64,000 nt of DNA from Dongia rigui (GCF_034044635.1 NZ_JAXCLX010000002.1:806001-870000); one strand, 5' to 3'; positions 34,692 to 44,228 are shown, counted from the stretch's first letter. The notes: a model not told the origin generated them from the letters alone. Numbers and translations: made by a program.

Positions 34692-36122
34692 ATGGCCCCC
34701 AACGACCAGCATTTTCAGTCTCCCGAAATCCGCCACCCACAATATTCGACAGGTCACCCGGACAGCGAGAACCGTAGGCGTATTGCCGTGATTGGCGCTG
34801 GCATTTCCGGTATGTCGGCTGCTTGGCTGCTGGCGCAGCGCCACGATGTCACGCTGTTTGAGAAGGGTGCCCTGCCTGGCGGCCACAGCAACACCGTCGA
34901 CCTCGATCTCACCGAAGGCCCGGTCGCTGTGGATACGGGCTTTATCGTCTTCAACGAACGCACCTATCCAAACCTCACGGCGCTTCTGGCCCATCTGGGC
35001 GTCGCCAGCCAGGCGACTCACATGTCGTTCGCGGCGTCATTGGATAACGGTAAGTTCGAATATTCGGGGTCCAGCCTGCGCGGCCTGTTCGCGCAGCGGC
35101 GCAATCTGCTGCGCCCGCGCATGTGGCGCATGATCGCCGATATTCTGCGTTTCTATCGCGAGGCGCGGGCAGGCGCATATCCTGCGGACGTGACGCTCGG
35201 GGACTATCTCAGCCAACGCGGCTATGGAAACAGTTTCATCAACGACCATTTGCTGCCGATGGGTGGGGCTATCTGGTCGACTTCGCCGCAACAGATGCTG
35301 GACCATCCCCTCAGCACGTTTGTCCGCTTCTGCGACAACCATGGCCTGCTGCAAGTGTCCGATCGTCCGGTGTGGCGCACGGTCTGCGGCGGAAGCCGGA
35401 ATTACGTTCAACGTCTGCTTCAGGATCACCCGATGCAGATCGTGCTCAATGCGTCAATCGCGCGCGTTGAGCGCGGTGCCGCGGGACCCAGCATCGTTTG
35501 CGATCGGGGCACAAGGCATAGCTTCGATGCCGTGGTGATCGCAGCACATGCGGATCAGGCGCTCGGTCTGCTGGCCCAACCGACGCCGCAGGAGACGTCC
35601 CTGCTGGGTGCCATGCGCTACATCGACAACGAAGCAGTGCTGCACAGCGACATCAGCATGATGCCGCGGCGCCGCGCGGCGTGGTCGAGCTGGAATGTCT
35701 TGGGTGCGGGTACGCCGGATGACCGTGGGCTCATTTGCGTCACCTATTGGATGAACCAGTTGCAGAACCTTGGCGTCCAACAGCCGGTTCTGGTGACGCT
35801 CAACCCGGACCGTACCATTCGCGAAGACCTTGTCTGGCGCCGCTTTTCCTATGCCCATCCACTGTTCGACGCCGCTGCCATTGCTGCGCAACGGCAATTG
35901 TGGTCGCTGCAAGGGCAGGGGGGAATCTGGTATTGCGGCGCCTATTTCGGCGCTGGCTTCCACGAGGACGGACTGCAGGCGGGATTGGCCGTGGCGGAAA
36001 GATTGGGAGAGGTAAGGCGGCCTTGGCAGGTTCGCGAGCCGACTGGGCGCATCCACGTCCAGGAGACACCAGAGATGGCGATGGGGCTGCCGGATCAGGC
36101 AGCGACAGGTGCCTGGGCATGA
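34692..36122 (+). CDS. FAD-dependent amine-oxidase-like protein (COG2907)
   Basis: A 476-residue NAD(P)/FAD-binding protein. The dinucleotide fold I-A-V-I-G-A-G-I-S-G-M-S-A-A (about 31–44) is preceded by a 30-residue polar extension. TVDLDLTEGPVAVDTGFIVFNERTYPN and the C-terminal YCGAYFGAGFHEDGLQAG are features of the COG2907 group. Proteins of this group lie beside DUF1365 and cfa genes in ECF11 regulons; a role in fatty-acid modification during photo-oxidative stress is suspected. It overlaps the DUF1365 gene by 4 nt. Substrate unknown. Confidence 0.87.
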   Translation: MAPNDQHFQSPEIRHPQYSTGHPDSENRRRIAVIGAGISGMSAAWLLAQRHDVTLFEKGALPGGHSNTVDLDLTEGPVAVDTGFIVFNERTYPNLTALLAHLGVASQATHMSFAASLDNGKFEYSGSSLRGLFAQRRNLLRPRMWRMIADILRFYREARAGAYPADVTLGDYLSQRGYGNSFINDHLLPMGGAIWSTSPQQMLDHPLSTFVRFCDNHGLLQVSDRPVWRTVCGGSRNYVQRLLQDHPMQIVLNASIARVERGAAGPSIVCDRGTRHSFDAVVIAAHADQALGLLAQPTPQETSLLGAMRYIDNEAVLHSDISMMPRRRAAWSSWNVLGAGTPDDRGLICVTYWMNQLQNLGVQQPVLVTLNPDRTIREDLVWRRFSYAHPLFDAAAIAAQRQLWSLQGQGGIWYCGAYFGAGFHEDGLQAGLAVAERLGEVRRPWQVREPTGRIHVQETPEMAMGLPDQAATGAWA

Positions 36123-36856
36123 TGCGATCGGCCATCTATTGCGGCAGCGTCATGCATCGACGGGTACGCCCAAAGAAGCATTACTTGCGCTATAGCGTGT
36201 TCTATCTTCTGCTTGATCTGGATGAGCTGCCTCAATTGAACATCCGTCTGCTGGGCGTGGAGCGGCGGTTCCTCTTTTCGTTCCACGCCGCTGACCATGG
36301 TGATGGCAGTGGTGATCTTAAGAGCTGGGTCCTGGGGCAACTCCGCGAAGGTGGCATACGCAACGAGGTGACGAACATTCGTCTTCTCTGTTTCCCGCGC
36401 GTGCTGGGCTTTGTTTTCAACCCGATCTCGGTCTACTTTTGCAGCGATGCGTCCGGCGAGATTGTCGCGATACTCTATGAAGTGAACAACACGTTCGGCG
36501 GCAGACACGCCTATGTGCTGCCGGCAGAGACCTGCAATGGGCGCGTCTTCCACAGCATTGACAAGCGGCTCTATGTATCGCCCTTCAACGATGTCTCCGG
36601 TGGCTATCATTTTGCTGTGCGGTTGCCAGCCGATAAAGTCGCACTTTCGATCGATCAGCATGATGGCGATGGGCCTATCCTGAAGGCCGCCTTTGCCGGT
36701 CGCCGGTACCCGCTCGACAACCTGAATTTGCTAAGGGTGGCCGTGCTTTATCCGCTTCTGACATTGAAGGTCGTGGCCGCCATCCATTGGGAGGCGTTGA
36801 AATTGTGGATGAAGGGCGTCCCGCTTCACAAACGGCCCCAGTTTCGACAATATTGA
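36119..36856 (+). CDS. DUF1365 family protein
   Basis: A 245-residue protein. Family segments are SAIYCGSVMHRRVRPKKHYLRYSVFYLLLDLDEL, NIRLLCFPRVLGFVFNPISVYFC, LYEVNNTFGGRHAYVLP and KRLYVSPFND. DUF1365 genes are typically linked to COG2907 oxidoreductases and cfa, as here, and are presumed to act in the same lipid-modification step. ATG at 36119 overlaps the previous stop; an ATG immediately follows it in frame. Confidence 0.92.
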   Translation: MMRSAIYCGSVMHRRVRPKKHYLRYSVFYLLLDLDELPQLNIRLLGVERRFLFSFHAADHGDGSGDLKSWVLGQLREGGIRNEVTNIRLLCFPRVLGFVFNPISVYFCSDASGEIVAILYEVNNTFGGRHAYVLPAETCNGRVFHSIDKRLYVSPFNDVSGGYHFAVRLPADKVALSIDQHDGDGPILKAAFAGRRYPLDNLNLLRVAVLYPLLTLKVVAAIHWEALKLWMKGVPLHKRPQFRQY

Positions 36857-36888
36857 TTTCAATACACCTGCCATGAAGGGGGACAAGC

Positions 36889-38112
36889 ATGACGGGGTCG
36901 TCGGTGCGGCCGGAGCTTAGGGCGGGCGGGCAAGGCATCATGTCTGGGCTATGGGAAAACGTGTTCAACCGGACGCTCAACCATTTGAAGGTTGGGCGGC
37001 TCGGGGTGCTGTTTCCGGATGGTCGCCGGCATGATGTCGAGGGTGCCGAACCCGGCCCAGCCGCGGAGTTGGAGATTCGTGACGTCAAAGGCATCCAGCG
37101 CCTGTTGCGGGGAGGCGATATCGGCTTTGCCGAAGCCTATATGGCGGGCGAGGTGGATAGCCCCGACCTCACGGAGCTGATCGAGCTTGCAGCCCGCAAC
37201 GAGCACGCCGTGGCAGCAGCGTTGTCGGGCAAGAAGCTGGTCCGCGCGTGGCATCGTCTCTTGCACTTGATGCGGCCGAATACGCGATCTGGAGCCAAGC
37301 GCAACATTGCCTACCACTATGACCTCGGCAATGCGTTCTACGGGCAATGGCTTGACCCGTCGATGACCTATTCCTCGGCCTATTTCGAGCGGGGTGCCAC
37401 CGAGCTGCAGGCGGCGCAGGTCGACAAGTATCGGCGCGTGGCCGAACTTGCGGAACTGGCGCCTGGGAAGCATGTGCTGGAGATCGGCTGCGGCTGGGGT
37501 GGCTTTGCCGAGGTGGCGGCCCGGGACTTTGGTTGCAACGTCACGGGACTGACCTTGTCCAAGGAGCAGCTTGCCTTTGCCGAGGCGCGGATGCGGCGCC
37601 AGGGACTGTCCGACCGCGTCGAATTGCGGCTGCAGGATTACCGCGATTGTCCGGGCCGGTTCGACAGCATTGTGTCGATCGAGATGTTCGAGGCCGTGGG
37701 AGAAGCGCATTGGCGGCGGTATTTCGATGTCCTGCGCGAGAGGCTCAATCAGGGTGGCACGGCGGTGCTGCAGATCATCACGATTGCCGAGGAAAGGTTC
37801 GACAGCTATCGGCGCAATGCGGATTTCATCCAGCGCTATATCTTTCCTGGCGGCATGCTGCCCACCAGTTCCGCCTTGCGCAATCTGGCGCGGGATAGCG
37901 GTCTGCAATTCCTGGGCGAGGACGGATTTGCCAATTCCTATGCGCGCACGTTGCGGGAATGGCGCGAGTCATTTCTTCAGGCATGGCCGAAAATTCAGCC
38001 GTTGGGATTCGATGAACGGTTCCGCCGCATGTGGACATATTACCTCGCCTATTGCGAAGCGGGCTTCAAGGCCGGCTCGATCGACGTCGTGCATCTCAAA
38101 CTGCAACGCTAG
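36889..38112 (+). CDS. cfa: Cyclopropane-fatty-acyl-phospholipid synthase
   Basis: A 407-residue SAM-dependent enzyme that adds a methylene bridge to unsaturated acyl chains in membrane lipids. NIAYHYDLGNAFYGQWLDPSMTYSSAYFERG precedes the SAM motif V-L-E-I-G-C-G-W-G-G-F, then LTLSKEQLAFA and S-I-E-M-F-E-A-V-G. The C-terminal RMWTYYLAYCEAGFKAGSIDVVHLKLQ closes the family fold. GAAGGGGG precedes the ATG at 36889. It is part of the RpoE-linked operon; in Rhodobacter cfaA belongs to this regulon. Confidence 0.95.
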   Translation: MTGSSVRPELRAGGQGIMSGLWENVFNRTLNHLKVGRLGVLFPDGRRHDVEGAEPGPAAELEIRDVKGIQRLLRGGDIGFAEAYMAGEVDSPDLTELIELAARNEHAVAAALSGKKLVRAWHRLLHLMRPNTRSGAKRNIAYHYDLGNAFYGQWLDPSMTYSSAYFERGATELQAAQVDKYRRVAELAELAPGKHVLEIGCGWGGFAEVAARDFGCNVTGLTLSKEQLAFAEARMRRQGLSDRVELRLQDYRDCPGRFDSIVSIEMFEAVGEAHWRRYFDVLRERLNQGGTAVLQIITIAEERFDSYRRNADFIQRYIFPGGMLPTSSALRNLARDSGLQFLGEDGFANSYARTLREWRESFLQAWPKIQPLGFDERFRRMWTYYLAYCEAGFKAGSIDVVHLKLQR

Positions 38113-38135
38113 CCGATGGTGATGTATTGGGCGGC

Positions 38136-39428
38136 ATGAAATGGCGCGGCGGTTACCTGGTTTATGGTCTGCCGGCCCTTGCCCTTGCCATTCCCACCGT
38201 TCCGGCCCAGGTGTTGCTGCCCAGCTATTACGCTGGACCGCTCGGCTTGGGGTTGACTGCCACCGGCATTGCCATCTTCGTTGCGCGCTTCGTTGACGTG
38301 CTCAGCGACCCCCTGATCGGGCATTTCAGCGACGAGAGCGGTCGCCGCAAGCCGTTCATTGCGGTTGGTGCCGTCTTTGCTGCTGTCGCACTCCTCGCCC
38401 TCTTCGCGCCGCCACAGGGCATCGGGCCATTCTATCTCGGATGCTGGTACGCCTTGCTCTATATCGGCTGGTCTACGGTGATGGTCCCTTATGCGGCATG
38501 GGGCGCCGAACTCAGCGCGGATTACCGCGAACGCTCGACGATTGCCTCCTGGCGTGAGGGATTGGGGCTGCTGGGTATCAGTTTGGCGACAACCCTGCCG
38601 GCGCTCCTGCAATGGCATGGCTACGGCCAGGACGCGGCCATGTTGGTGACGGCCATTGTGGCCATCGTTCTCGGTGCGCCGGCACTGGTCATGCTGCTGG
38701 CCTGGGTTCCCGAAATTCGGACAAGCGGTTTAGCACCAGCAGGCAATTTGTTGGCCGCCTTTCGGGCGGCGGCGGCCAATCCGCCCTTTCGCCGGCTGCT
38801 TGGCGCCTGGTTCATCAACGGTATTGCCAATGGTCTGCCGGCCGGCCTCTTTCCGCTCTTCATCACGTCGTCCTTGCGCGCAAGCGATGTCGAAATGGGA
38901 TCGGTGCTGTTGATCTATTTCGCTGCCGCGGTTCTGGGCCTGCCGCTCTGGCTGTGGCTGCTTTCGCGACTGGACAAGCACCGGCTGTGGTGCCTCGCCA
39001 TGCTGATGGCGATCATAGCCTTTGCCTTTGTGCCGTTCCTGCCGCCAGGATCTATCGCGGCCTTTGCCGGGATCTGCGTCGTCACCGGGCTGGCCCTGGG
39101 TGCCGATCTCTCGCTGCCGCCCGCCATTCAGGCGGATGTGGTGGATTGGGATCGCCTGCAGCATCGCACCGACCGGGCCGGATTGTTCTTTGCCCTTTCC
39201 ACCATGTCGGGAAAACTCTCGGGGGCACTGGCGGTCGGCATCGCCTTTCCGCTATTGGCCTATCTTGGCGTCGACCCCGCCAACCCAGCCCAAGGAAGCT
39301 TTGCCGTGGCGGTGATCTATGCCTGGGTACCCTGCGTATTCAAGGCTGTAGCGGTGGGAATGATGTGGCGCTTTCCGATAGACCGGGCACGCCAAGCCGA
39401 CATGGCAGCGAGACTCCACCCGGATTGA
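38136..39428 (+). CDS. MFS transporter, GPH (glycoside-pentoside-hexuronide) type
   Basis: About 430 residues and roughly twelve membrane helices. DVLSDPLIGHFSDESGRRKPFIAVGA is the GPH-family loop 2–3 motif, and YALLYIGWSTVMVPYAAWGAELSADYRERSTI is the MelB-like segment. Family members carry sugars or other solutes with cations, but ECF11-linked versions may handle lipid-derived compounds. ATG at 38136 follows cfa by 23 nt; there is no strong ribosome site. Confidence 0.87.
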   Translation: MKWRGGYLVYGLPALALAIPTVPAQVLLPSYYAGPLGLGLTATGIAIFVARFVDVLSDPLIGHFSDESGRRKPFIAVGAVFAAVALLALFAPPQGIGPFYLGCWYALLYIGWSTVMVPYAAWGAELSADYRERSTIASWREGLGLLGISLATTLPALLQWHGYGQDAAMLVTAIVAIVLGAPALVMLLAWVPEIRTSGLAPAGNLLAAFRAAAANPPFRRLLGAWFINGIANGLPAGLFPLFITSSLRASDVEMGSVLLIYFAAAVLGLPLWLWLLSRLDKHRLWCLAMLMAIIAFAFVPFLPPGSIAAFAGICVVTGLALGADLSLPPAIQADVVDWDRLQHRTDRAGLFFALSTMSGKLSGALAVGIAFPLLAYLGVDPANPAQGSFAVAVIYAWVPCVFKAVAVGMMWRFPIDRARQADMAARLHPD

Positions 39429-39450
39429 CAATTTCAGCGCAGGTACGGGC

Positions 39451-40050
39451 ATGGTCGGTTTCAAACGGATCTTAGGCGTGGGCCTCCTGCTCGCGGCCGG
39501 TATTGCGCTCAGTGGATGCAATACGATGAAGATTGAAGATTTTGCCGGCAAACAGCCGGTCCTTAAGCCAGAGACTTACTTCCTGGGCGAGACGCGTGGA
39601 TCGGGCATGTTCCACGACCGCTTCGGAAATCTCCGCCGCCAGTTCGTAGTTGACATGGTGGGCGAGATGGACGGCGACGTCCTGGTCCTCACTGAGGATT
39701 TCGTCTACGACGATGGCGAGAAGGAGCAACGCGTTTGGCATCTGAAGCCGATTGGTGGCGGGCGCTATGAAGGCGTCGCCGGCGACGTCATCGGCACGGC
39801 CAACGGTGAGGCTGCAGGCAATGCCTTCCAATGGTCCTACCAGATCGACCTAAAGGTCGGCGAAGGCCGTTGGCGCGTGTCATTTGACGATTGGATGTTC
39901 TTGCAGCCGGGCGGGGTCATTCTCAACCGGGCCACTGTGACCCGGTGGGGCATAGAGATCGGCACGCTCACCGTGTCGTTTCACAAGAAAGACGCCAAGT
40001 CAGCGTTTCTCGGGACGCAGCCGCAGACGGTGGCGCAGGCGGCGGAATAA
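39451..40050 (+). CDS. DUF3833 family lipoprotein
   Basis: A 199-residue lipoprotein (signal to LLLAAGIALSGC, lipobox L-S-G-C). The mature region has KIEDFAGKQPVLKPETYFLGETRGSGMFHDRFGNLRRQF and ends RATVTRWGIEIGTLTVSFHKK, as in DUF3833. It is a common member of ECF11/cfa operons. Function unknown; an envelope lipid-binding role is possible. It overlaps the convergent NTF2-like gene by 51 nt. Confidence 0.9.
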   Translation: MVGFKRILGVGLLLAAGIALSGCNTMKIEDFAGKQPVLKPETYFLGETRGSGMFHDRFGNLRRQFVVDMVGEMDGDVLVLTEDFVYDDGEKEQRVWHLKPIGGGRYEGVAGDVIGTANGEAAGNAFQWSYQIDLKVGEGRWRVSFDDWMFLQPGGVILNRATVTRWGIEIGTLTVSFHKKDAKSAFLGTQPQTVAQAAE

Positions 40051-40449
40051 GCCGCCGATGAGCGGGAAATACTCGAACAGCCCGCTTGCCAGATCCCAGT
40101 GGTCCTCATGGAAGCTGATGCGGCCATCTGCCGAAAAGCGGATGTCGCTCATACCAACGACGGACCAAGGTCTGTTGCCAAGTCGACGCAGCAACCCGCT
40201 ATAGCGCCATTTGACGAAGGCCTGATCGGGTGCAGCCCAGGCAATTGCGATAACCTCCACCTGTGGAGTCGCAACGGCATCGGCAGAATCGCGAAAGATG
40301 TGCTTGAGATCGTCGCGCCCTGTGAGGTCGTTGATCGGATCCTTGAAACGAACATCCAGGGTCGTCAATGCATCAAGGCGGTCGAGGTCACGTTCGGGTG
40401 AGGGATCGGCCCAAAGGGCGAGATATGCGTCGAGGATCGGTTCGTTCAT
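40000..40449 (-). CDS. NTF2-like (SnoaL-fold) protein
   Basis: A 149-residue nuclear-transport-factor-2-like protein. It contains LDAYLALWADPSPERDLDRLDALTTLDVRFKDPINDLTGRDDL and FVKWRYSGLL, and ends with an Arg-rich tail. NTF2-like proteins are regular partners of rpoE–chrR in ECF11 clusters; whether they act as enzymes or ligand binders is unknown. ATG at 40449 overlaps the SDR gene stop by 4 nt. Confidence 0.85.
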   Translation of the reverse strand: MNEPILDAYLALWADPSPERDLDRLDALTTLDVRFKDPINDLTGRDDLKHIFRDSADAVATPQVEVIAIAWAAPDQAFVKWRYSGLLRRLGNRPWSVVGMSDIRFSADGRISFHEDHWDLASGLFEYFPLIGGLFRRLRHRLRLRPEKR

Positions 40450-41189
40450 CGACCGATCATACGCCGGGTGAGGGCAAAATAAAGTCTGTATGGAAGCAGC
40501 CGGCCTAACTTCAGCAAAAGCGCGAAGCGCCACGGAAAGACGATCTCAAAGCCAGTACCTGCAAGGCCTCGGCGAATGCGGCGCGCGGCGTCCTCTGGGG
40601 TCAGCAGAAAGGGCATGGGGAAGTCATTGCGCTTGGTCATCGGCGTCAGAACGAAGCCAGGATTGACCAGCTGCAGCTTGATGCCAGCGGCATCGGCCTC
40701 TGGCTTCAAGGCCTCTGCCATGTTGATGAGTGCGGCCTTGCTGGCGCCATAGGCCGCGGCCTTTGGCAGGCCACGATAACCCGCCACTGAAGCGACGATC
40801 GCAATCTGGCCAGTACCACGGCGGCGCATTGATTTCAGCAAAGGATCCAGGCAGTTGGCGACGCCTTGGACATTGGTGGCAAATGTTTGCAAGACGCGAT
40901 CGGCAGTGAAATCAGCAATATCCATCGGATCATAATGACCGGCATTGAGGACGGCACAGTCAATGGGACCGTGGGTCGTTTCTATTTCGGCCACCGCCGC
41001 GCTGACCATCCTGGCATCGGTGACATCAAGGTCATGGGGCATGATGTTGGCGTTCGTCCCGGCAGCGTCTTGCAGGACGGACAGGCGTCGGCCGCTGATG
41101 ACGACCCTGTCGCCAGCTGCGGCAATCTGAAGGGCGAGTTCTCGGCCAATACCGCTACCGCCCCCGGTGATCCACCACAGCTTACCCAT
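40446..41189 (-). CDS. Short-chain dehydrogenase/reductase
   Basis: A 247-residue SDR. The cofactor motif T-G-G-G-S-G-I-G is near the start, N-A-G is in the middle, and the active site S–(13)–Y-G-A-S-K is complete. ATG at 41189 overlaps the upstream stop (ATGA); the frame further upstream is not used. It is cotranscribed with the NTF2-like and DUF6134-like genes. Substrate unknown, probably a hydrophobic alcohol or ketone given the regulon. Confidence 0.9.
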   Translation of the reverse strand: MGKLWWITGGGSGIGRELALQIAAAGDRVVISGRRLSVLQDAAGTNANIMPHDLDVTDARMVSAAVAEIETTHGPIDCAVLNAGHYDPMDIADFTADRVLQTFATNVQGVANCLDPLLKSMRRRGTGQIAIVASVAGYRGLPKAAAYGASKAALINMAEALKPEADAAGIKLQLVNPGFVLTPMTKRNDFPMPFLLTPEDAARRIRRGLAGTGFEIVFPWRFALLLKLGRLLPYRLYFALTRRMIGR

Positions 41190-41896
41190 CACTGCGCGGT
41201 TGCCAACTGGGCCGGACAGTCGCGACAACGATATTCTATCATCGAACCGTCCTTGCCCTGGAAGCGCATCCCAAGCCAGCGGCCTTCGGCGTCGTACCAG
41301 GTTTCGAGGTTGAGATCGCCGGCGAGCGTATAGCGATCTGCGCGGGCCATCCCCGTCGCTGTCGGCACGAAGGCGTCGCTAAGCTTGCTCAGGCGCACCT
41401 CGTTCACCCGACCCGTGATCGTATTGATGATCTCGCCTTGCGAAATAAAGCTTTTGGACCAATGTTCGGTAGGTGGCAACGCTGTCGACAGCATCGTACT
41501 GCCAGCCGATCCGGTTACACGCAATTTGCCGTTAAGCTGCTCGATCGATACTTGACTTGTGTCGCCGTCATCAGATGTCACGGCGTCAAGATCGACCATG
41601 GCACCAGCCCGCCAGACTGAGCGCGAATGATAGTCAAAGCGATATGCGGTCATGAACAGGAATGGTACGGCAATTTTAGACCGCGCTTCAGCAATGATCG
41701 TGTCGCCGTGGCGCTGAAACGAAATCAGATGTTCGCCAACCGCGTCGCCGTTGCGTAGGATCTCGTATCGCGCTTCTGGACCGTAAAGGGTGACCGGGTC
41801 GACAAAATGAACGGGCATGCCGTCGGCCATGGCCAGGGAAGGCATGCCTAGACCGACCAGGAACGTGATGGCTCTGCCGCAGCGTGATAGGTACAT
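41189..41896 (-). CDS. DUF6134/DUF3108-like periplasmic protein
   Basis: A 235-residue exported protein with signal MYLSRCGRAITFLVGLGMPSLAMADG. A beta-rich domain follows (ARYEILRNGDAVGEHLISFQRHGDTIIAEARSKI, YRFDYHSRSVWRAGAMVDLDAVTSDDG), with a C-terminal C-R-D-C motif. It resembles the DUF6134 group, which is often seen near SDR genes in ECF11 clusters. Function unknown. ATG at 41896 follows GGAGGA. Confidence 0.75.
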   Translation of the reverse strand: MYLSRCGRAITFLVGLGMPSLAMADGMPVHFVDPVTLYGPEARYEILRNGDAVGEHLISFQRHGDTIIAEARSKIAVPFLFMTAYRFDYHSRSVWRAGAMVDLDAVTSDDGDTSQVSIEQLNGKLRVTGSAGSTMLSTALPPTEHWSKSFISQGEIINTITGRVNEVRLSKLSDAFVPTATGMARADRYTLAGDLNLETWYDAEGRWLGMRFQGKDGSMIEYRCRDCPAQLATAQ

Positions 41897-41911
41897 CAAA
41901 GTCCTCCGGCA

Positions 41912-41941
41912 GTTCTACGCAGAAGCTGCCGGGTTGGATCA
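41912..41941 (-). promoter_or_regulatory. Probable RpoE-dependent promoter of the DUF6134–SDR–NTF2 operon
   Basis: On the minus strand TGATCC (41941–41936), 18 bases, then TAGAAC (41917–41912). It overlaps the end of the sensor kinase gene and lies just upstream of the ribosome site, giving a very short leader. The spacing is identical to the two copies near rpoE. Confidence 0.6.
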
Positions 41942-44050
41942 GTGGATGAGTGCATCTGCACCCAGGGGTGCCGGTTCGGGTTGCCTCACCCGCTGTGGCG
42001 GAAATATCAGCCGCATCCGCGTCCCCTTGCCGACTTTCGTTTCCACTGTCACATCGCCCTCATGCAGACGGATGAGGCCGCGGGTAATGGAGAGGCCAAG
42101 GCCAGTGCCGCCACGGCCTGCTGATGCATTCTGGGCGATGTGGGCGGAGCGGATTCCGAAGGGAGAGAAGAGCAGCGGCAACAAGCGGTCGGGAATGCCC
42201 GAGCCGGTGTCGCTGACGGTTAGTGCCAGGCCACCTTGGGGTGCCGGATCAATGCTGACCGACACCGTGCCGCCGGCTGGGGTGTGCCGGATGGCATTGC
42301 TCAAAAGGTTGAGCAGCATCTGGTTCACGGCACGGCGATCGCAATTCAGGACAGCGGTTTCGCCGTCGCGCGGCGCCAGCAAGGCCACGCCGCGGGTGTC
42401 GGCGGCCGGCTTGACCATGGCAAGGCAGCTCTCGATCAACGGCTGGAGTTCATGGTCGTCGCATTTGAGTGTCATCTTCTCGGCTTCGATCTTCGACAGA
42501 TCAAGGATGTCGTTGATCAATTCGAGGAGATGCTTGCCACTGTGATGAATGTGGCCGACATATTCCACGTAGCGCTTGTCCCCAAGCGCGCCGTAGAGCT
42601 GCATGTTGAGAATTTCCGAGAAACCGAGAATGGCATTGAGTGGCGTGCGGAACTCGTGACTCATGTTTGCAAGCGCATTCGTCTTGGCGCGGTTGGCCCG
42701 CTGCAGCTCGACGTTCCGGCTTTCCAACTCCTGGCGCGCCTTTTCCAGCTTGACGCGTGATTTGCCGATCCGCGTGGCCATGGTGTTGAAGGCGCCGGCC
42801 AGGCGGCCGATCTCGTCATTCCGGCAGATTGCGGCACGCGCGGCGTTTTCGCCATCCTCGAAACGCTGCACCGAATTCGCCAGCAACCGAAGCGGCTGAA
42901 TAACGCGCTGCTGCAGTAGCCAATGAATGGCGACGGCCACCATCAGAAAGGCAATCAAGGTGACGATAAGCGATCCGACAAAGGCGTCGGAAATGCGACC
43001 AGCGATGCTGTTCAACGGCACGATGTGGATCAGGGTCCAGTTGGGGCCAGCGATCCGGGTGGCGGTCGCCAAAACCGGCTCGCCCCGGAATTCGGTCAAG
43101 GCAATGTGCGGTGCGATCGTCTTGCGCAGGGAATCCTGCACGGGACGCAGGGCATCGTCGATCTCGGCCTTGTCCGATGCGACAAAGGCAGCGCTTTCGA
43201 TCGCATTCTGCCATTTCCCGGCCAGCATGTAATCGCCGCCGCCATCGATCAGGAAGTCTTCGCTGTCGGCGAAACTGGCGTTGGCAGATAGCCGATCGAA
43301 TAGCCCTGCCAGGAAGAAGTCGTGCCCGATTGTGCCGACCCAGTCGCCGCCCACGTCCAGCGGTTTAACCGCACTGACCATCCAGGAGCGCGAAATGGGA
43401 TCGTAGGCCGGCTTTGTCCAGTAGAGCTTGCGTTGCGGGTTGACCACAGGATCGGCACCGGTCATCCATTCGGTTGCGTTGTAATCGTCATCCGGTGTGG
43501 CATCCCAGACGTAAGTCGGTACGCGCGGCATCAGCACGATCATGGAATGCCAGCGGGTCAGCAGCCACAATGTATCAAAACGCGGGATGGTGCCGGCACC
43601 ATAGAGATCGATGATGGGCGCCAGCCGCGAATGGAAGGCCGCCACCGCATCCGTCCGCGGGGTGCGGGGGTCCAGATACATGCCGGCATGCTGGCGGCCG
43701 TCGAATGTCTTGGGGTCAGGGCGGAGCGATCCGTCGATGAAGGGTATGACCATCCGCTTCAGGGCGATCTGATCGGCATGGCTGGCAGGTGGCTGCAGCG
43801 CCGTGGCGATGTAGCCCTGCAGTTTGCTGAGGCTGGGATCCGCCATCGCCAGCGCCGCCTCGATTTCGTGCTGCTTGCTCTCCTGGATGCTGAGCACGAT
43901 GCGCTTGGCATCTTCGATCGCCGAACGATCACTGAAAGAATAGAGAAGCAGGCCGGCGGGCGCGCCGATAAGGAACACGCTGATCGCCAACGCAGCAATG
44001 AGCTGCCGCGACAGCCGTCCACCCAGCCACCAACGAATTCGTCCCAGCAT
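41939..44050 (-). CDS. Sensor histidine kinase with periplasmic Cache-type domain
   Basis: A 703-residue kinase. TM1 is about 16–36. A double-Cache-like sensor follows (about 40–350, with YDPISRSWMVSAVKPL and GTIGHDFFLAGLF), then TM2 (about 355–380), HAMP, a short coiled coil, and HisKA with the phosphoacceptor H465 (N-M-S-H-E-F-R-T-P-L-N). The ATPase domain has N-box NQMLLNLLSNAIRHTP, G1 VSDTGSGIP and G2 GRGGTGLGLS. No response regulator is adjacent. Cache domains often bind small organic molecules. Confidence 0.92.
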   Translation of the reverse strand: MLGRIRWWLGGRLSRQLIAALAISVFLIGAPAGLLLYSFSDRSAIEDAKRIVLSIQESKQHEIEAALAMADPSLSKLQGYIATALQPPASHADQIALKRMVIPFIDGSLRPDPKTFDGRQHAGMYLDPRTPRTDAVAAFHSRLAPIIDLYGAGTIPRFDTLWLLTRWHSMIVLMPRVPTYVWDATPDDDYNATEWMTGADPVVNPQRKLYWTKPAYDPISRSWMVSAVKPLDVGGDWVGTIGHDFFLAGLFDRLSANASFADSEDFLIDGGGDYMLAGKWQNAIESAAFVASDKAEIDDALRPVQDSLRKTIAPHIALTEFRGEPVLATATRIAGPNWTLIHIVPLNSIAGRISDAFVGSLIVTLIAFLMVAVAIHWLLQQRVIQPLRLLANSVQRFEDGENAARAAICRNDEIGRLAGAFNTMATRIGKSRVKLEKARQELESRNVELQRANRAKTNALANMSHEFRTPLNAILGFSEILNMQLYGALGDKRYVEYVGHIHHSGKHLLELINDILDLSKIEAEKMTLKCDDHELQPLIESCLAMVKPAADTRGVALLAPRDGETAVLNCDRRAVNQMLLNLLSNAIRHTPAGGTVSVSIDPAPQGGLALTVSDTGSGIPDRLLPLLFSPFGIRSAHIAQNASAGRGGTGLGLSITRGLIRLHEGDVTVETKVGKGTRMRLIFPPQRVRQPEPAPLGADALIH

Positions 44051-44228
44051 CGCCTACCTTTCTGACCGACGCTGAAAAATGACGGATGAGGCTTAATAAA
44101 GCATTGAAATATCAAGAATTGTTCATTTCCGTGAGAAGTGCCTTTTTCTGGGTTAAGGGGTTGAAAACAGGGGGAAAGTCGCGCATTCTCCGGCCAGATA
44201 CCGTGAAAAATTAGAGTGATTCAAAAGA
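44051..44228. other. Divergent intergenic region, kinase / shc
   Basis: 178 bases between the divergent sensor kinase and shc, AT-richer than the coding flanks. It must hold both promoters, but no convincing consensus was found. Confidence 0.4.
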
